DNA of 64,000 nucleotides from assembly GCF_002743375.1 (NCBI RefSeq), contig NZ_PDZC01000006.1, forward strand, positions 120,408 to 184,407. The letters run 5' to 3'. Numbering within the stretch: position 1 is the stretch's first letter; each line of letters begins with the position of its first letter. The position numbers and the translations under genes are program-made. Source of the stretch: Sporosarcina sp. P34. GTDB taxonomy: Bacteria > Bacillota > Bacilli > Bacillales_A > Planococcaceae. Shown here piece after piece: positions 26,803 through 35,567 of this stretch. Under the pieces are notes generated by a model. The model was not told the DNA's origin, ran no database searches, and saw only the letters and a program-made list of their open reading frames with translations.

Positions 26803-27291
26803 TCAGATACCGAGTTGTTCTTTTACTTCTTTAATTTGTTCAATATGACGCAGTTCGTGATAGCCGACAAATGGAATCCACTGCGTAAGACTCATTTCAC
26901 CAAAAACTGGATGTGGATAAGACTTTACTGCTAATTGATCTTCTGTTGCGTTTTTGGCTATATCATGTAAAGTCGAATGAGTAGCAGAAAGCTTGCTCTT
27001 CAAGTCATGGAGAGTAGAAAAGTCTGGAGTTGGCGTCAGGAAATCAGGCGCATCTACTTTTTTAGAACGATCCACAGTAAGTTGAATCGGCTTCTTTGTC
27101 GTGATGTTTTGATCTCCATTAGAAAGATTAGTCTGAATAGTTTTAGCAATGCTACCTTCCATTAAGTATAGATGTTGTACAATTTGTTTAATAGACCATC
27201 TGTTTTCAGCTGGTTTTCGATTAATCACTTCATCGGACAGGTCTTCTATTTGCGCTAAAAGCTCTTTACGTGCTTGATCATTAATTTCCAT
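26803..27291 (-). CDS. DinB-superfamily protein
   Basis: 162 residues from the ATG at 27291 (AAGGGG 8 bases upstream; the GTG three codons earlier is within the ribosome site). A four-helix DinB-like bundle with the metal-binding histidines visible in IVQHLYLMEG and in GYHELRHIEQ near the C-terminus. Members include bacillithiol-dependent transferases and other metal-binding thiol transferases; the specific reaction is not known. Monocistronic. Confidence 0.82.
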   Translation of the reverse strand: MEINDQARKELLAQIEDLSDEVINRKPAENRWSIKQIVQHLYLMEGSIAKTIQTNLSNGDQNITTKKPIQLTVDRSKKVDAPDFLTPTPDFSTLHDLKSKLSATHSTLHDIAKNATEDQLAVKSYPHPVFGEMSLTQWIPFVGYHELRHIEQIKEVKEQLGI

Positions 27292-27372
27292 AATAGTCAC
27301 CCCTTCTAATCATAGTACCACTCGTAACATGATAAATCCTTTATAAAAGCTTGAGGAGGAGTAGATCTACCT

Positions 27373-28011
27373 ATGAAAATAAAGAAACCTAAAATACCCG
27401 AGCATTTAACGTCGGGACAGTTACAAGACCTGCTTCACGAAGAGGATCCATTCTTACAAAACACAAGTATTGTCGATTCTCGAATAGATGGGCAAACAAT
27501 AGAACGTATGCAATTAACAAGTATGCTCATTAAGAATTCCAGCTTTCAAGGAGCTATTTTACCAGAGCTATTTGCTACAGATGTTCGATTTGAGAACTGT
27601 GATTTTTCCAATGCGGACTTGACGGGTAGTAGTATTCACCGTGTGAGTTTTCATAATTGCAAAATGCTTGGTGTGAACTTTGCAAATGCTCGATTCACGG
27701 ATGTGTTATTGGAGGAGTGTATATGCAATCTCTCCGCATTTGTGCATACAAGATGGGAAAGAGTGTGGTTCGATACTTGCCAAGTGAAAGAAGTGGACTT
27801 TTTTGATTGTAAACTAAAAAATACGTACTTTATGAAATGTAATCTGGATTCTGCAAGCTTTGATGAGACGTCTCTAAAAGGAGTGGAGATCAACACTTCA
27901 GAATTCGAGAGCATGACAGTATCTATAAAAGATTTGGATGGTTGTGTCGTATCCTCTATGCAAGCGATTCAATTTGCTGCCATGTTGGGATTAGATATTC
28001 GTGATGAATAG
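27373..28011 (+). CDS. Pentapeptide-repeat protein
   Basis: 212 residues forming a right-handed quadrilateral helix: repeated A(D/N)LXX-type five-residue units such as FENCDFSNADLTGSSIHRVS, FHNCKMLGVNFANARFTDV and MKCNLDSASFDETSLKGV. Such proteins mimic DNA or bind proteins; Qnr and MfpA shield gyrase, but many have no known role. There is no loop architecture that would allow calling it Qnr. Separate gene with GAGGAGTAG upstream of the ATG. Confidence 0.85.
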   Translation: MKIKKPKIPEHLTSGQLQDLLHEEDPFLQNTSIVDSRIDGQTIERMQLTSMLIKNSSFQGAILPELFATDVRFENCDFSNADLTGSSIHRVSFHNCKMLGVNFANARFTDVLLEECICNLSAFVHTRWERVWFDTCQVKEVDFFDCKLKNTYFMKCNLDSASFDETSLKGVEINTSEFESMTVSIKDLDGCVVSSMQAIQFAAMLGLDIRDE

Positions 28012-28175
28012 AGCGACGTAATTAGGTAGTAAAACTACTCTTGAAAAATAAGATGTCATATACTTACCCCTTTCTATTTATGCTGCATAGCTATGTTGGT
28101 TTTTTCGACAAATGTAAAGCAGGGGTATAGTAAATGTTCACGGAATAAATTGACTGCTATTAAAGGAGCTATGCT

Positions 28176-28730
28176 ATGTTTGTACATCAAGTAACAGAGG
28201 ATATTTCATTGAAACTAGTAGGACAGAAAGACGCACATGAATTATTTACTCTTGTAGATGAATCAAGGGAATACTTACGTGAGTGGTTGCCGTGGGTTGA
28301 TTCCATGACGGACGTGGATCAGTATGGTCCAATCATACATGCGTGGTTACAACAATTCGCAGAAGAAGATGGGTTCCAGGCAGGAATACTGTATAAAGGA
28401 GATCTGGCAGGTTTTGCAGGATTCCATTCAGTTAACTATACAAATAGGCAAACAAGTATTGGTTATTGGCTAGCTCAAAATTATCAAGGAAAAGGTATCA
28501 TGACAGCGGTAGTGTCTGCGCTGGTAGATTATGCATTTGAAGAATATGACCTACACCGTGTAGAAATCCGATGTGCTACAGGAAATAAAAGAAGTCAGGC
28601 AGTTCCTGAACGATTAGGATTTAAGAAAGAGGGAGTTATTCGTGACGGTGAGTTTTTATATGACCATTATCATGATTTAATCGTATACGGTATGCTGGAA
28701 GGTGAGTGGGGAAAGTGTAAAAAAGCATAA
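28176..28730 (+). CDS. RimJ/RimL-type GNAT acetyltransferase
   Basis: 184 residues. Hallmarks are LREWLPWVD near residue 35, IGYWLAQNYQGKGIMTAV (acetyl-CoA loop) and VEIRCATGNKRSQAVPERLGF. The pattern matches ribosomal-protein-serine acetyltransferases such as B. subtilis YdaF. It acetylates an N-terminal amino group or small substrate; the target is not known here. AAAGGAG lies before the ATG. Confidence 0.87.
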   Translation: MFVHQVTEDISLKLVGQKDAHELFTLVDESREYLREWLPWVDSMTDVDQYGPIIHAWLQQFAEEDGFQAGILYKGDLAGFAGFHSVNYTNRQTSIGYWLAQNYQGKGIMTAVVSALVDYAFEEYDLHRVEIRCATGNKRSQAVPERLGFKKEGVIRDGEFLYDHYHDLIVYGMLEGEWGKCKKA

Positions 28731-28740
28731 TACGTTTCAT

Positions 28741-28775
28741 ACAGAGTCATTCTCAAAATGGACTCTGTTTTTTTA
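28741..28775 (+). terminator. Terminator after the GNAT gene
   Basis: ACAGAGT (28741-28747) / ACTCTGT (28762-28768), with an inner CAT/ATG pairing, then seven T. Confidence 0.85.
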
Positions 28776-28822
28776 TGAAATCATAACGATTATAGTACAA
28801 TGAATATAAAGGGAGGATCACC

Positions 28823-29488
28823 ATGCTAACCACTACCGAAATAGATAAAGAGTTAACGAAGAACAGAGTGTTGGAGACCGCGACATTTGGAATGGGATGT
28901 TTTTGGGGACCTGAAGCGCGCTTTGGCAGCTTGCCAGGTGTCCTCAGAACACGTGTAGGGTACACAGGCGGAACTACGCCAGCGCCAACATATCGGCAGA
29001 TGGAGGATCATACTGAAACGATAGAAATCGATTATGATCCGACGAGTATTTCTTACGAAGAAATACTTCTACATTTTTGGCGTAATCACTATCCAAACCG
29101 TGATCAATACAAAGGGCAACAATATGTTTCATCATTGCGCTATCACAACCTGCAACAAAAACGGATAATCGGTTTAGTCAAGAAGGAAATGGAGATAGAG
29201 CTTGGAGAACCAATTGAAACGGAAATCACACCATTAGGCCATTTTACATTAGCTGAGACCCGCCATCAGAAATATTATTTGAAGCGTTATCCGAATGTAT
29301 TAGATCAGTTACATTCATTATATCCTTCTGCAGAGTCGCTGATCCATTCTACATTTGCGGCAAGAATGAATGGATTCGTTAAAGGTTTTGGAACACGTGA
29401 TCAAATTGTGAATGAAATGGAAAGCTGGCCATTACATGAAAATGCACGACAACAACTCGTTCAGCAGTTCTTGAAAATAAAGTGGTGA
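28823..29488 (+). CDS. msrA: Peptide methionine (S)-S-oxide reductase
   Basis: 221 residues. The catalytic motif GCFWG carries Cys26, followed by PEARFG and RVGYTGG; YPNRDQYKGQQYVSSL is the conserved substrate-side block. MsrA reduces S-epimer methionine sulfoxide in damaged proteins using thioredoxin. The C-terminus is longer than the minimal domain and has no MsrB fusion. AGGGAGGAT precedes the ATG. No msrB neighbour. Confidence 0.93.
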   Translation: MLTTTEIDKELTKNRVLETATFGMGCFWGPEARFGSLPGVLRTRVGYTGGTTPAPTYRQMEDHTETIEIDYDPTSISYEEILLHFWRNHYPNRDQYKGQQYVSSLRYHNLQQKRIIGLVKKEMEIELGEPIETEITPLGHFTLAETRHQKYYLKRYPNVLDQLHSLYPSAESLIHSTFAARMNGFVKGFGTRDQIVNEMESWPLHENARQQLVQQFLKIKW

Positions 29489-29584
29489 AATCACTAAAGT
29501 TCCGAATCTTTTCTTCTTGTAACTTTATTCTGTGGTTGCTATGATATTCCAATATCAACTTAGAATGAGTGTAGGAGAGAGTAG

Positions 29585-30757
29585 ATGAAAAAGGAAACCA
29601 TCACGTTAGGTCTGCTACTGACCAATTTACTAATAGCATTTTTGGGAATTGGATTAGTTATACCTGTTATGCCAAGTTTAATGAATGAATTACATATATC
29701 GGGTACAGTGGTTGGCTATATGTTCGCGACTTTTGCGGTGGCCCAACTACTTGTTTCACCTTTTTCAGGAAGATGGGTAGATACAGTTGGCCGAAAGAAA
29801 ATGATTGTCGTTGGATTAATCATTTTTAGTTCTTCCGAATTCTTGTTCGGGATTGGACAGACCTTGCCGGTACTATTTGCATCCCGGATTCTAGGCGGGA
29901 TTAGTGCGGCTTTCATTATGCCAGCTGTGACTGCCTTTATTGCAGATATTACAACAATGGAAACTCGTTCCAAGGCATTAGGCTTTATGTCCGCTGCCAT
30001 ATCTACGGGATTTATATTAGGTCCAGGGATTGGCGGATTTCTAGCGATATATGGTACTCGGGTTCCTTTCTTCTTTGCTGGCGGACTCGCTCTGTTTGCA
30101 GCGATCTTTTCCTTTATTGCATTGCGTGAACCGGAACGTCATCGAGAAGCGGTAGTGGAGGACGCAACAAAACCGGGATTAAAGCGGATATTTGCGCGCC
30201 ATTATTTCATTGTCTTTATTATTATATTGATTTTATCTTTTGGCTTAGCTTCATTTGAATCCATTTTTAGCTTGTTCGTTGATCATAAGTTTGGATTCAC
30301 ACCCAAAGACATTGCGATCATCATTACGGGAGGCGGGCTAGTCGGAGCAGTTGCACAGGTCGTATTATTCGACAAGCTTGCGAGAACGATCGGGGAGAAA
30401 CGCCTAATCTTATTCTGTTTAGTTTTTTCGTCTATTTTAGTTTTTCTTACGACGTTCGTTCAAAGTTATTTTTCCGTACTGGCCGTTACAATGATTATCT
30501 TTGTAGGGTTCGATTTGATACGACCAGCAGCAACCTCTTATTTGTCAAAAATTGCGGGAAATGAACAGGGCTTTGTCGGTGGTATGAACTCGATGTTTAC
30601 GAGTATTGGAAATGTATTTGGTCCCATCATCGGTGGAGCATTATTTGATATCGATGTTGATTATCCGTTCTATTTTGGAGCATTTGTCTTATTACTTGGT
30701 GTAGTGTTGAATTATATCTGGATCAAAAGAACGCCATCTTTCAGACCTACTATTTAG
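29585..30757 (+). CDS. MFS multidrug efflux transporter (NorA/Bmr/Blt type)
   Basis: 390 residues, 12 helices. Motif A between helices 2 and 3 is GRWVDTVGRKK, and the antiporter motif C region is GFILGPGIGGFLA. Length and N-terminal IGLVIPVMPSL fit the NorA/Bmr/Blt drug:H+ antiporters. A histidine phosphatase gene begins 13 bp downstream, then a YcxB-like gene, so these three form one operon. Drug range unknown. Confidence 0.88.
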   Translation: MKKETITLGLLLTNLLIAFLGIGLVIPVMPSLMNELHISGTVVGYMFATFAVAQLLVSPFSGRWVDTVGRKKMIVVGLIIFSSSEFLFGIGQTLPVLFASRILGGISAAFIMPAVTAFIADITTMETRSKALGFMSAAISTGFILGPGIGGFLAIYGTRVPFFFAGGLALFAAIFSFIALREPERHREAVVEDATKPGLKRIFARHYFIVFIIILILSFGLASFESIFSLFVDHKFGFTPKDIAIIITGGGLVGAVAQVVLFDKLARTIGEKRLILFCLVFSSILVFLTTFVQSYFSVLAVTMIIFVGFDLIRPAATSYLSKIAGNEQGFVGGMNSMFTSIGNVFGPIIGGALFDIDVDYPFYFGAFVLLLGVVLNYIWIKRTPSFRPTI

Positions 30758-30769
30758 GGGGGGATTGAA

Positions 30770-31360
30770 TTGACCATTATTGGTTTTGTACGGCATGGTG
30801 TGACTGCTTGGAATAAAGAAGGGCGTGCACAAGGAAGTTCAAATATACCGTTGGATGAAGAGGGTATAGAGACTACAAAAAAGTTGGCATTGCGCTTGGC
30901 AAGTGAGGAATGGGACATCATTTTTACTAGCCCTATGACACGTGCTAGACAGACAGCAGATTTGCTTGCTAGCCAGTCGGGGATTGAAGTCGTGGAAGAT
31001 GATCGACTGCGTGAGCGTAGTGGCGGATTGATTGAAGGAACGACGGAATCAGAGCGACAGCAGAAGTGGGGTCCACAATGGAGGGAATTAGATTTACAGT
31101 TTGAAACGGCGGAAAGTGTTGTAGCGCGAGGTCTTGAATTTGTGAATGAACAAATCGGGAAGAATCGACATCAACGTCTTCTCGTCGTGAGTCATGGAAG
31201 TTTTATCAAACGGATCATTGTGGCTCTAATGGAAGATGAAACGTATACAGTCAAGATCGATAATACTTCATTGACTATAATAAACATAGAAGAGAAAAGT
31301 TGCTTGCTGTTAAATAATACAGCACACCTTGCGGGAGGAATAAATGGAAATCCAGTATGA
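30770..31360 (+). CDS. Histidine phosphatase (phosphoglycerate-mutase-like)
   Basis: 196 residues from a TTG start with a run of G (30757-30763) as ribosome site. Catalytic RHG is in GFVRHGVTAWN (His10), with FTSPMTRARQTADLL, an acidic middle DDRLRERSGGLIEG, and the second catalytic His in VVSHGSFIKR. This family dephosphorylates sugar phosphates or nucleotides; the substrate is not assigned. The end overlaps the YcxB-like gene by 17 bp. Confidence 0.88.
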   Translation: MTIIGFVRHGVTAWNKEGRAQGSSNIPLDEEGIETTKKLALRLASEEWDIIFTSPMTRARQTADLLASQSGIEVVEDDRLRERSGGLIEGTTESERQQKWGPQWRELDLQFETAESVVARGLEFVNEQIGKNRHQRLLVVSHGSFIKRIIVALMEDETYTVKIDNTSLTIINIEEKSCLLLNNTAHLAGGINGNPV

Positions 31361-31865
31361 TTTAACGGAACAAGACGTGGTAGCCTTTAATTTGTATCAT
31401 GTGAAAACTTCTAAAGTCGGTAAAAATTCATTGCAATGGCAGCGGTATATATCGCCGCTAATATTTTTACTGTTTGCATATTTTTTATCTGTTTTTACAG
31501 ATATGGCGAAAGGCCCGTTATTGGCGACATTTGGAGTAACGGCTATTCTATGGGTGATCTTTTATCCTAAGTATTTTTACTTTCATATTACACGGCAAGT
31601 GAGCAAGATGCTTAGAGGCGGTAAGAATGAAGGGCTTGTTGGAGAACACTCTATGAAGATGAATAAAACAGGCATAATAGATCAGACAGCTGTTGGTGAA
31701 ACAAACGTACAATGGGCTGGCGTGAAACAACTGATTGAAGATACGGATTATTTCTACATATATACAAGTACAGTAAGCGCATATATCATTCCAAAGCGAG
31801 ATGTTCATTCAGTTGAGGGGCTAAAGAGTTTTATCCAACAACGGATGAGCACAGAAATAAGGTAA
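31344..31865 (+). CDS. YcxB-family membrane protein
   Basis: 173 residues. Two adjacent hydrophobic helices (about 38-75) are followed by a soluble C-terminal domain with VGEHSMKMNKTGI, VQWAGVKQLIEDTDYFYIY and YIIPKRDV, the pattern of the YcxB-like C-terminal domain. Function of the family is unknown. Third gene of the MFS - phosphatase operon; ribosome site GCGGGAGG lies inside the preceding gene. Confidence 0.82.
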   Translation: MEIQYDLTEQDVVAFNLYHVKTSKVGKNSLQWQRYISPLIFLLFAYFLSVFTDMAKGPLLATFGVTAILWVIFYPKYFYFHITRQVSKMLRGGKNEGLVGEHSMKMNKTGIIDQTAVGETNVQWAGVKQLIEDTDYFYIYTSTVSAYIIPKRDVHSVEGLKSFIQQRMSTEIR

Positions 31866-31867
31866 AT

Positions 31868-31906
31868 AAAAAATCAGAGGCTACTGCCCCCCTGATTTTT
31901 ATTTTT
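31868..31906. terminator. Terminator after the YcxB-like gene
   Basis: AAAAATCAG (31869-31877) / CTGATTTTT (31892-31900) followed by ATTTTTC. A/T tracts on both sides allow activity in both directions. Confidence 0.85.
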
Positions 31907-32327
31907 CTTAGTGACGATATTTTCAAAAAAGAAATGAGTAGTATTATAACAGACCCAATCGTTAGTTCGCTATGGAAATTTATGAAGCTATAAGTAAATG
32001 TAGCAAAAGATCCAGTCGCGATGAATCCGGCGAATAGACGATTTTGCATCTTCACTTGAAATGAATGTTGATCTTTATCACGTTGTACGAGATAAAGATC
32101 AATGCAGGTTGCTCTAAATATGGCGGATTTTTTGGTGCATAACTGTGGACCTGTCCAACACCGTTTAATACTGTGCGTTGGAATTCTATTCTAGTTGTAA
32201 ATGGATTCTACTCCTTACTCTTTTCTTAGGCCCATTCAACTAAACGAGCTCGTGTGAGAACAAGAAAATCTATTTCGGAAACTAGCAGAACGCTTCATGG
32301 GTAGCACTTCTTTCTGCAAAAAGATAT
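31907..32327. other. Intergenic with a possible decayed minus-strand membrane ORF
   Basis: No gene I can support. On the minus strand 32105-31890 reads a plausible protein piece (QNRLFAGFIATGSFATFTYSF, then a second hydrophobic stretch) but it has no ribosome site and runs into the terminator of the YcxB-like gene. A perfect 12-base inverted repeat TTGATCTTTATC (32068-32079) / GATAAAGATCAA (32091-32102) lies at its upstream side. Read as a gene fragment it would be a remnant. Confidence 0.4.
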
Positions 32328-32519
32328 TTATTTTTTACTGGGTTTCATCTCTTTCAAGCCAATTCTCATAGCGGCTACAGCACACGTAACATTTAATATA
32401 ATTGCGATCGCTAAAAACAACCACTTCAATTTTTCGGATAAATCGAGAAAGACCGCTAAAAATAAAAATGTGAAGCCGATGACAAGCATGGACAAATAGA
32501 TAGCCAATTTCTTAGACAC
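32328..32519 (-). CDS. Small two-helix membrane protein
   Basis: 63 residues from a GTG start at 32519, chosen because GGAAAGGTGG ends 7 bases upstream; an earlier ATG lacks a ribosome site. Two hydrophobic helices (about 5-22 and 31-50) flank a short charged loop, and the C-terminus is Lys-rich (LKEMKPSKK). No family recognised. Confidence 0.65.
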   Translation of the reverse strand: MSKKLAIYLSMLVIGFTFLFLAVFLDLSEKLKWLFLAIAIILNVTCAVAAMRIGLKEMKPSKK

Positions 32520-32647
32520 AAGTAGTCCACCTTTCCTAAATTCTACCCTCATTGTATCATGAAAAAACAGGTAATTAAAAAACGTGTGTTTTTATTTCAT
32601 GAATCAGGGGAATAATAAAGTTACTTAATCAGACAGGAGTGTGGAAA

Positions 32648-32791
32648 ATGACAAAAAGTTATGCAGATACACCTAAAGACGATAACGATAAAAGTTCAGC
32701 AAGATTAGCTAACGATGCAGCAAAAAAAGCTGAAGAACAAGTAGAAGAAATAAAGAAGGAAGCAAGAGAACAAGTAAAAAAAGAAAATTAA
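32648..32791 (+). CDS. Small charged protein, 47 residues
   Basis: Short open frame with an ATG start, AGGAGTG 5-10 bases upstream, and a strong terminator 8 bases after the stop. The product is highly charged and Lys/Glu/Ala-rich, with SSARLANDAAKKAEEQVEEI at its centre, and is predicted to form one long amphipathic helix. No membrane segment or Cys. The gene structure (ribosome site, ORF, terminator) supports it being real. Function unknown. Confidence 0.65.
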   Translation: MTKSYADTPKDDNDKSSARLANDAAKKAEEQVEEIKKEAREQVKKEN

Positions 32792-32798
32792 GAATGAC

Positions 32799-32834
32799 AA
32801 AAAGCGATTATTTCCTTGGAAATAATCGCTTTTT
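32799..32834. terminator. Bidirectional terminator
   Basis: Perfect 17-base inverted repeat (32799-32815 with 32818-32834) with a two-base centre, between the 47-residue gene and the converging ATPase gene. Confidence 0.93.
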
Positions 32835-32846
32835 CATCCAATTCAT

Positions 32847-33593
32847 TTATTTTAGCAAATAATGTAACATACGATCTTTGTCATCAAAAAACTGCTTCAT
32901 GATTTGATAGTGACTTGTTTCTTCTAGCGTCGTTTTTTGCACACCTTCGTCTGTAAATTCAAGGATTTTTGCGCTAGGAAAGGATAATAGAATTGGGGAA
33001 TGTGTTGCAATTATAAACTGGGAGCCTTCACTAACTAAATCGTGAATCCTGCTCAACATAGACAGTTGACGCATTGGTGATAAAGCTGCCTCCGGCTCAT
33101 CCAGTATGTAAATACCATTACCCCTAAAGCGATGAATGAAAGTTGACCAAAATGATTCACCGTGTGATTGTTCATGTAATGAAGTTCCCCCGTAGCCATC
33201 TATAATCCTTGGACTGGGACCTGGAGCACGATCTAGCTCTTCAATTGTCGTTGCTAAATTATAGAAAGTTTCAGCACGCAAAAAGAATCCATCAGTCGGT
33301 CGGATAATGCCTTTGATGAGTGTAATATATTCATCCAATACGGAATGGGAATTATAAGTAGAGAAGTTAAAGTTCAGTGAGCCTCCTTCTGGATTGAAAC
33401 CAGAGGCTATGGCAATAGCTTCAAGTAATGTCGACTTGCCCATACCATTTTCTCCGACAAAAAATGTCACGTTTGGATGAAAGTCTAACTCGGTTAGCTT
33501 ATTAATACTTGGTAAATGAAAAGGAAAGTCTTTAAATGAAGCAACTTGATCACGCTTCAAACGCATTCCCCGAATGAATGAGTCGGTATACAT
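32847..33593 (-). CDS. AAA/ABC-type ATPase (AAA_21-like), stand-alone
   Basis: 248 residues. Walker A is GENGMGKST (about residues 48-56), an ABC-like signature lies in LHEQSHGES, Walker B is GIYILDEPEAALS, and the H-loop is ATHSP. These are the features of RecF/SMC-like ATPases with no membrane partner. No nuclease (TOPRIM) domain follows in this gene or the next, so it is not an OLD protein. Monocistronic; role unknown. Confidence 0.85.
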   Translation of the reverse strand: MYTDSFIRGMRLKRDQVASFKDFPFHLPSINKLTELDFHPNVTFFVGENGMGKSTLLEAIAIASGFNPEGGSLNFNFSTYNSHSVLDEYITLIKGIIRPTDGFFLRAETFYNLATTIEELDRAPGPSPRIIDGYGGTSLHEQSHGESFWSTFIHRFRGNGIYILDEPEAALSPMRQLSMLSRIHDLVSEGSQFIIATHSPILLSFPSAKILEFTDEGVQKTTLEETSHYQIMKQFFDDKDRMLHYLLK

Positions 33594-33829
33594 ATAATAC
33601 TCTCTCCTCTAAGTCATATTAATCATTGATAACGTCAAGTATTCACTCTAATAGCATCCGTCTAAATAAATATACTATAGGAAAAGAATAACCAGTATTT
33701 ATGAAAATATCAAATGCATTTTTTAGTTTTAGCACATGTATATTGAACTTTCGAGCAACTTCAAGGCATATGTGATCAGTAATTGATAAACTACGAGATA
33801 GACAACGAGAAATGAAAGGGGATTAGAAA

Positions 33830-34651
33830 GTGAATCAAGATAAAAAAATAGTGTTTTTTGATTTAGATGGAACATTAATGAACCATGACAAAACAATTTT
33901 GGAATCGACGAAGCAATCTCTTACTGCACTACGCGAGAAAGGCATATACACTGTAATTTGTACTGGCAGAGCTCCACTTATGTTCAAATGGTTGCTAGAA
34001 GAACTATCATTTGATTCCTATGTTTCCATGAACGGACAGCATGTGGTACTAGAAGGGGAAGTAATTTACTCGAATCCTATGGAGCCAGAGGTTATACAAC
34101 AACTTACAAAACTTGCGCATAAACAAGGACATGGATTGACATACTCCACGTTTGAATCGTTCGTGTCGAATGTCGCAGAACATCCTCTTGTTCAGGAAGG
34201 AACTGCACGTTTAAAAATACCGTACCCTCCTGTAGATCCTAACGTATATTCTCATTCTGTTGTGAATCAAGTGCAAATTTACTCTACTCCAAAGGAAACC
34301 GAAAAGTATATGGAGTTATTCAAGGATTATTCCTTTATTCGGTGGGATGAAAACTCCGTAGATATGTTGCCTGAAGGGGCTTCTAAGGCAATCGGTATAC
34401 AAAAAATGCTTGAACATATGAATATACCTATTGAAAACAGTTATGCATTTGGAGATGGTGCCAATGACATGCAAATGATCGAGATAGTAGGTATTGGGGT
34501 AGCAATGGAAAATGCTATACCCGAATTAAAAGAAGTAGCAGATCTCGTGACCGCATCTTGTTCAGAAGATGGTATTATGAAAGGCTTGATCAGTTTAGGC
34601 TTGCTAGAGGAAAAAGACATTCCGTTGCTGCATGAAAGTATGAAGAGGTAA
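33830..34651 (+). CDS. Cof-type HAD-IIB phosphatase
   Basis: 273 residues from a GTG start (GAAAGGGGA upstream). HAD motif I is FFDLDGTL with Asp11 and Asp13; ICTGRAP is motif II; the late motif IV is AFGDGANDMQMI. The type IIB cap lies between motifs II and III. Such enzymes dephosphorylate sugar phosphates, FMN or pyridoxal phosphate; the substrate is not assigned. Confidence 0.9.
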   Translation: MNQDKKIVFFDLDGTLMNHDKTILESTKQSLTALREKGIYTVICTGRAPLMFKWLLEELSFDSYVSMNGQHVVLEGEVIYSNPMEPEVIQQLTKLAHKQGHGLTYSTFESFVSNVAEHPLVQEGTARLKIPYPPVDPNVYSHSVVNQVQIYSTPKETEKYMELFKDYSFIRWDENSVDMLPEGASKAIGIQKMLEHMNIPIENSYAFGDGANDMQMIEIVGIGVAMENAIPELKEVADLVTASCSEDGIMKGLISLGLLEEKDIPLLHESMKR

Positions 34652-34675
34652 TTCAAAAGGTGTGAAAAAATATTC

Positions 34676-34704
34676 TTGACAGTTCTGTGAACGAAGAGTA
34701 TATT
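34676..34704 (+). promoter_or_regulatory. Promoter of the acyl-CoA thioesterase gene
   Basis: TTGACA (34676-34681), 17-base spacer, TATATT (34699-34704): a near-consensus sigma-A promoter. Confidence 0.8.
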
Positions 34705-34740
34705 TAGATGATATACAAAAAAAGAATTGTTCGATTTTTC

Positions 34741-34761
34741 AAATTACTCATAGAGTAATTT
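34741..34761 (+). promoter_or_regulatory. Inverted repeat in the thioesterase 5' leader
   Basis: Perfect 9-base arms AAATTACTC (34741-34749) and GAGTAATTT (34753-34761) around a 3-base centre, ending 12 bases before the GGAGGAGG ribosome site. It may be an operator for a dimeric repressor or an RNA hairpin. No T-tract follows, so it is not a terminator. Confidence 0.55.
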
Positions 34762-34783
34762 GGTTCACATCTTGGAGGAGGCC

Positions 34784-35329
34784 ATGTTTACAATGAAACT
34801 AGAAAAGCAGTGTCGGGAATCAAGGGTCGTACGAACGAGCAGAGTATTTCCAAACGATGTAAACAACCATAATACATTGTTTGGCGGACGTTTAATGAGC
34901 GATATTGATCAAATTGCATCGATTTCAGCAGCTCGACACAGCAGAGCAGACTGTGTGACGGCATCTATGGATTCCGTAGACTTTCTGTATCCAATCCGTC
35001 CTTCCGATTCAGTCTGCTTTGAGTCATATGTGACTTGGACTGGAAAATCTTCCATGGAGATTTTCGTGAAAGTGATTGCGGAAGATTTGGCAACTGGTAA
35101 TTGTAAAATTGCAGCCACCTCATTGTTAACATTTGTTGCATTGGATGAGAATAAAAAGCCATTGACTGTTCCGCGTGTCATTCCAGAAACAGAAGAAGAA
35201 AAATATTTACATGAAACTGCACCGCAGCGCGCAGAGATCCGTAGAATGCGTAAACAGCAAAGTAAAGACTTAGCTTCAGTATTAACGAATAACTATCCAT
35301 GGCATGATCCTGTACAAGTGAATGCATAA
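34784..35329 (+). CDS. Acyl-CoA thioesterase, hotdog fold (YkhA-like)
   Basis: 181 residues from the ATG at 34784 (GGAGG at 34774-34778); another ATG three codons later is possible. One hotdog domain with the active-site segment NNHNTLFGGRLMSDIDQIA, followed by VDFLYPIRPSD and TSLLTFVALD. Hydrolyses medium- or long-chain acyl-CoA. The gene has a strong promoter and an unusual palindrome in its leader. Confidence 0.88.
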   Translation: MFTMKLEKQCRESRVVRTSRVFPNDVNNHNTLFGGRLMSDIDQIASISAARHSRADCVTASMDSVDFLYPIRPSDSVCFESYVTWTGKSSMEIFVKVIAEDLATGNCKIAATSLLTFVALDENKKPLTVPRVIPETEEEKYLHETAPQRAEIRRMRKQQSKDLASVLTNNYPWHDPVQVNA

Positions 35330-35367
35330 AAAATACTCAGTCAATTGGGATTGACTGAGTATTTTTT
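35328..35367 (+). terminator. Terminator after the thioesterase gene
   Basis: About 17-base stem AATACTCAGTCAAT / ATTGACTGAGTATT with flanking A and T runs (35328-35345 with 35350-35367), 4-base loop. Confidence 0.92.
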
Positions 35368-35567
35368 AAAATCATGTATAACATGTAACATAGTGTTCCA
35401 TACTACTAATAGATAGGACGTTCTCTAATTACTTTTCTTGGAGGATACCTATCTTTTTATTGTTCAAAAATATATTCGACTATATAAATCATCTTACTAT
35501 AACAACCAATAGTTAATTCCAGCTATAATGAGAAGTATCAAAGTAAAGTTAGGGGTTGGATCAGTTT

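Noticed and set aside
27373..28011. Pentapeptide protein as a Qnr quinolone-resistance factor
   Set aside because: Repeats are irregular and the Qnr loops are not recognisable, so only the general family can be stated.
31831..32055. 74-residue minus-strand ORF with two hydrophobic segments
   Set aside because: No ribosome site, and the frame runs through the terminator and the end of the YcxB-like gene; at most a remnant.
32847..33593. ATPase as part of an anti-phage system
   Set aside because: No TOPRIM, nuclease or other partner gene lies beside it; neighbours are a small protein and a HAD phosphatase, each with its own signals.
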